From positions 1,404,501 through 1,468,500 of the forward strand of contig OU696579.1 of NCBI GenBank assembly GCA_916048095.2: DNA of 64,000 nt, given 5' to 3'. Numbering within the stretch: position 1 is the stretch's first letter; every line of letters starts with the position of its first letter. A model generated the notes under the pieces. The model ran no database searches, had not been told where the DNA came from, and saw nothing but the letters and a program-made list of their open reading frames with translations. A program made the translations under genes and the position numbers. This DNA is from Sacculina carcini. Lineage: Eukaryota > Arthropoda > Thecostraca > Sacculinidae. Below, in pieces: positions 61,907-64,000 of the stretch.

Positions 61907-62326
61907 TTTGATTGTTTTCGGTGAAGAAATTCCGTGCAATCTGAGGATTATATGAGTGATTAATTGACTGAGTCAAAGCACAAGCATGATCGCTGACATA
62001 CATCCAATACACACATCGTACAATATTACGTTATTGCGCCGTTGAAAACAGGCCAAAACAAAAGGAATTTTTGGCATCGGGCCAAAAAAGCATCAAATTT
62101 ACGCCATAGAAAGCGTAATAAGAGCCGGTGTTAAACTTGCTGTTTTTTTGGCCCGATGCCAAAAATACTTTTTATTAACACACAACACACAAAGAGAGCG
62201 AGAAAGAGAGAGTAAGTGAGTAAGTGAGTGTGAGTGCTCACGTGCAGAAAACGTGCACTGGACATCGCAGTAATTTTAGTAGTGTGCAACAACCGAGGTC
62301 AAAGAGTAACACACAAACTTTCACAC

Positions 62327-62364
<38 letters not shown>

Positions 62365-63641
62365 GTACGCATATTCTCACCGCATATTGCGCAAACATTT
62401 CGGTCATCGTGTGGAGAACAATTAGCCTCTGACAAGGTTGAAAAAACCGCACACACAAACTCACACTCACACACTCACACTCACACACACAGACACACAC
62501 ACAGACACACGTATTGTGTGTGTCAAGGGGTGATTCATAGGATGGTAAGAATGAAACTCGAAATGTTCTAAGAACGTGACACCGCAAAGACCACACTTAC
62601 ACAAGAAAAATTCCCTATAACCATATATTGGCATATGGCTTAAGCGGAAATAATAGACTTGCATGAACAAACTATGGACGATATTTTTTCTCGACAATAG
62701 CGCTCATAATTCCAAAAAAATCAGTTGATTTAGCAAACAGAATGTCAAGAGACTAAGTATAAGTATAAGTACAAGTACAAGTATACGTATAAGTACAAGT
62801 ACAAGTATAAGTATAGGTACAAGTATACGCCCAATATTTGTAAGACAAACTCCTGGAATATGATGGGCCACTAACAGAGCAGTAGCATTTCTTACGCCTT
62901 TCCGTTGCAGAGGGATTCTTAATCATTTGATAGTTCCATTCCCGCAATGGATTGCCGAATATGGTCCCATACCCTGTTCACGTGAATGTTCAAATAATTA
63001 TCACCAATCCTATCATTTGTCAGTATGTCTTCCAGATCCACGAGTATTTAAATCGCTTGAATTAACTGTACGTTAGATACGGATAACAAGGAAAAACATT
63101 TCCATTTGACTATGCAAAAAATCGAATCCCAGACCTTTCCTTCCATTGAATCCTTTGGTTCTCATACTCCAAGGGGTATGGACACCCCCGGTTAAGACCA
63201 GTGGCGTCGCCAGGGGGAACTTGAGGAACTGCTCTAGTAATGTTCCTCATGTTTCCCGAAGCCCCGCATCTTTTTCCTTAATCCCCCCTCAGCCCCAACA
63301 TCGGACAATTCCTGGCGCCACCACTGGATAAAAAAGTCCTGGTCTGGAGAGTGGAGTGATGTGTGACTTCACCCACCTCTCCACCGGTCGAATAAGGTTC
63401 TCCAGTGTCTCCATGGTCAGTTGCCAACGCACTTCTCCCACCACACCCTGCTGAACATGACGCAGAGTGTGTCGCGCGGCCCGCACGTTATCGTCCAGTG
63501 CTGTCAACTGGCGCGATAGCTGACCAAAGCGACGCAGCAGTGACGAGCCGCTCATGTTGCCAGGTCGAGGAAGCGTGATGCCAGTGCTGTTGGCGGCTAA
63601 TTCGTTCCACACATCGCTCACCACCTGGGCCACGCCCAAGG
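49548..63641 (-). CDS. DUF4803-type secreted protein, 3' nine exons (680 aa visible; 5' end off window)
   Basis: Exons 63641-63377, 61000-60727, 60075-59934, 58775-58507, 58227-58036, 57501-57359, 56891-56772, 51575-51434 and 50045-49548 join in phase to 680 codons plus stop. Motifs in order fit the invertebrate DUF4803 family as I recall it: NYDRFLYYQLHGEA, CDLEQSPHQLMYSLY, WRCDPTHHVSGDTYVQ, NCAYYNHTSSKGCYM, YEWVEFEDGQQLG, VDSWWRNLFWHCSYC, SDRYFSLH, NMVVTGVRWVKRGRVFYLQI, GHVVTGVSL, STVPFVDAQPVAPRP, LTGVGLYWRG. Paired cysteines fit an extracellular role; the biochemical function is unknown. The intron after 59934 needs a GC donor (AAAG|GCGAGT). The last exon is GC-rich with a Gly run. Introns hold a LINE, a split minisatellite, SINEs and MITEs. 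Confidence 0.85.
50126..50450 (+). mobile_element. LINE ORF2 C-terminal fragment in DUF4803 intron
   Basis: Encodes LPTLADRRKRGDLIMICRCL, then after a stop YWNKSPKDIVNQSKIHMFKQ. This is the RGDLI...WN.LP.DIVNA...FK pattern closing Jockey/CR1-group proteins. About 300 bp remains, with breaks. It lies antisense to the host gene. Confidence 0.75.
50474..51200. repeat. (CA)n and (TG)n tracts in DUF4803 intron
   Basis: CA runs at 50478-50505, 50757-50800 and 50960-50998 and a TG tract at 51205-51222. No exon was recognised between 50451 and 51433. Confidence 0.8.
51728..52112 (+). repeat. 20-bp minisatellite ACCATCACTAAACAATTACT, left block
   Basis: About 19 imperfect 20-bp units in a DUF4803 intron. 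The same unit forms a much longer block at 55710-56745 on the other side of a LINE. Confidence 0.92.
52576..55590 (+). mobile_element. Nearly complete LINE (endonuclease and reverse transcriptase), CR1/L2/Jockey group
   Basis: Open from 52576. The apurinic endonuclease starts within LPDIIAVSETWFD, then CVYRSP, FVVGDFNVDF and SDHLPIYAL; its first ~30 residues are missing. RT follows at 53860-54640: NYRPISLLPQFSKILEKL, DLRKAFDTVNHRI, CGVPQGSVLGPKLFLLYIND and the catalytic FADDTNLFF. The frame shifts once near 54780 and continues as NHINSVTNKLAKISYSMF to YLDYCNNIWGA and VWNGIK, stop near 55358. The 3' end has a GGGCCCACATG...CATGTGGGTCCC-like stem (55485-55523) and an ATGAT tail to 55588. It looks young: one frame break and one 5' loss were seen. 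Confidence 0.92.
55591..55705 (+). repeat. LINE/SINE-type 3' tail relic next to the LINE
   Basis: 'tcgcgcttgtgttttaccgg' then 'cgctatagcaaatacacg' and TTG repeats, the same tail family as 36755-37052 and 59215-59320. Confidence 0.5.
55710..56745 (+). repeat. 20-bp minisatellite ACCATCACTAAACAATTACT, right block
   Basis: About 50 imperfect units, ending about 25 bp before the exon that ends at 56772. Some stretches show higher-order repetition, such as a 'ctcaaaaccataactaaac' variant recurring near 55940, 56330 and 56380. Confidence 0.93.
57082..57263. mobile_element. hAT-like MITE, GGCGGCGCCAGG family, in DUF4803 intron
   Basis: CAGTGGCGGCGTCAGGGTTT at the left and TAGGCGCCGCCACTG at the right. 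This is among the best-preserved copies in the window. Confidence 0.85.
57562..57790 (+). mobile_element. tRNA-derived SINE in DUF4803 intron
   Basis: tRNA-like head with A-box 'tggtccagtggta' and B-box-like 'gagttcaagtcc' about 35 bp apart, followed by a ~160-bp body. Cloverleaf arms do not pair well enough for a tRNA gene. Confidence 0.6.
58321..58446 (-). mobile_element. tRNA-derived SINE head (minus strand) in DUF4803 intron
   Basis: On the minus strand, 'tagtctagtggtgtgga' and 'gcggttcgaatccaatc' give A and B boxes. The head abuts the exon ending at 58507 by about 60 bp. The body is uncertain. Confidence 0.55.
58776..59933 (-). other. DUF4803 intron with a LINE-type tail and a foldback
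   Basis: 59215-59320 (minus) carries the 'gtgcgctatatcaaatacac' plus GTT-repeat tail also found at 36755 and 55630. 59580-59930 holds a tandem and inverted repeat described separately. No exon was recognised elsewhere in the intron. Confidence 0.55.
59580..59905. repeat. Tandem repeat that folds back, just downstream of a GC donor
   Basis: Units of 'acttcgccttcacacttta' and 'acacaatacgcctttacac' repeat three to four times. Arm 59791-59826 then recurs inverted at 59857-59890, giving a ~33-bp stem with a ~30-base loop. The stem begins about 45 bases into the intron that starts at 59933 on the minus strand. Confidence 0.82.
60233..60570 (+). mobile_element. tRNA-Val-like SINE in DUF4803 intron
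   Basis: The head 60233-60303 has A-box 'ggtgtagtggttagcac', an anticodon arm CTCGC-CTCACAA-GCGGG with CAC (Val) in the loop, and B-box 'ggttcgaaacc'. The T stem and acceptor stem pair poorly, so it is a SINE rather than a tRNA gene. The body runs to the start of a MITE remnant at 60571. Confidence 0.7.
60571..60672. mobile_element. MITE remnant, GGCGGCGCCAGG family
   Basis: Only the right part remains: 'ctgatcatgaacatttcgag' to 'gaaaaatcccagcgccgcct'. It abuts the SINE end. Confidence 0.7.
62068..62165. repeat. Short inverted repeat (hairpin)
   Basis: TTTTTGGCATCGGGCCAAAA at 62068 onward is repeated inverted at 62143-62165, with a ~50-base loop. Each arm also contains an internal TTGGC...GCCAA palindrome. 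It could be a tiny MITE or a stem from a larger element. Confidence 0.75.
63199..63326. mobile_element. hAT-like MITE, GGCGGCGCCAGG family, 50 bp from a splice donor
   Basis: CAGTGGCGTCGCCAGGGGG at the left and CCTGGCGCCACCACTG at the right. At 128 bp it is a short, internally deleted copy, in the intron just after the exon ending at 63377. Confidence 0.82.
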
Positions 63642-64000
63642 CTACAGACAATCCAACAACGTATTGTCATTATCTGTTCTGTGAGCGAAGCGCAGTGGTC
63701 CTCAACCTTTTGTTCTCAAGTGTTTGCATCATTTGCAAGTCAGCACTCGGTTCTAGCAACACCTTGGATTCTCAAGTTTCTTTTGAAACGTATGTCTTCA
63801 TTGAGAAAAATAGACTCAGATATCTCTAGATACTTAGATATCATGGGCGTAAATCCTGAGGGTATGGGGGGTATATATACCCCCCGACAAATTGGCTGGG
63901 GGGTATGCATATGCAATTATACCCCCGAGAATTCTGCTGAGTTCAGTTCATTGGGTATATTATCATCAAAATCAGCATGGAAGGTAAATGACAATAGATC
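63642..64000. other. DUF4803 intron to window end; transposon ends
   Basis: 63693 starts CAGTGGTCCTCAACCTTT, a hAT-type end without a visible partner. 63866-63885 is a perfect palindrome, GGGGGGTATATATACCCCCC, with diverged repeats of its halves to about 63930; it is probably part of another DNA element. Confidence 0.5.

Larger units (their letters stand above)
61001..63376 (-). other. DUF4803 intron with simple repeats
   Basis: (TG)n at 61680-61730 and 61821-61905; an inverted repeat at 62068-62165; a CA run at 62322-62362 and CA/CT repeats to 62510; an AAGTAT/AAGTAC hexamer array at 62755-62830; a MITE at 63199-63326. No exon was recognised. Confidence 0.75.

Overview
The window reads as nuclear DNA of an invertebrate animal, most likely a protostome. 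The genes have several introns with GT-AG or GC-AG borders. The recognisable proteins are animal ones: a SWEET sugar transporter, MSH5, a paraxis/scleraxis-type bHLH factor, a ZNF532/592/687-type zinc-finger protein and a DUF4803-type secreted protein. The non-coding part is crowded with (TG)n tracts, minisatellites, L2/CR1-like LINE pieces, tRNA-derived SINEs and hAT/pogo-like MITEs. I cannot name the species, and I saw no LTR element, retrovirus or Polinton.

Layout. 1-18500 is a tandem duplication. Copy 1 (1 to ~6490) shows the last four exons of a SWEET gene; its start lies left of the window. Copy 2 holds a complete seven-exon SWEET gene (6825-16831, + strand). A single-exon antisense gene (8353-10824, - strand) lies inside intron 1 of copy 2. 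It encodes a DNase I-like fold that has lost every catalytic residue I could align and carries a long Gln/His-rich tail. 18501-23567 is mostly (TG)n arrays split by an L2-like LINE. From 23568 a TCF15/SCX-type bHLH gene runs on + to 30763, and its ~6 kb intron contains the whole four-exon MSH5 gene on - (24357-28950). A TPR protein gene follows on - (31198-33404). 33405-41000 is transposon-rich, with a hAT-like element bearing an exact 8-bp target duplication and a pogo-like MITE. 41048-48061 (+) is a five-exon zinc-finger gene of the ZNF532/592/687 family. 48062-49547 holds a hAT MITE and a SINE. 49548-63641 (-) is the 3' part of a DUF4803-type gene with nine visible exons, whose introns hold a nearly full LINE between two blocks of a 20-bp minisatellite and several SINEs and MITEs.

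All exon models were built by hand from splice signals and reading phase, and they close in frame: SWEET 218 aa, MSH5 931 aa, TPR 399 aa, zinc-finger 1383 aa, DUF4803 680 aa partial, bHLH 177 aa partial. Two patterns stand out: genes nested inside introns of other genes, and (TG)n tracts on the sense strand, in genes of both orientations, sitting close to many splice sites. The genes do not form one pathway: sugar transport, meiotic recombination, mesoderm-type transcription control, chromatin-linked zinc fingers and secretion are all represented.
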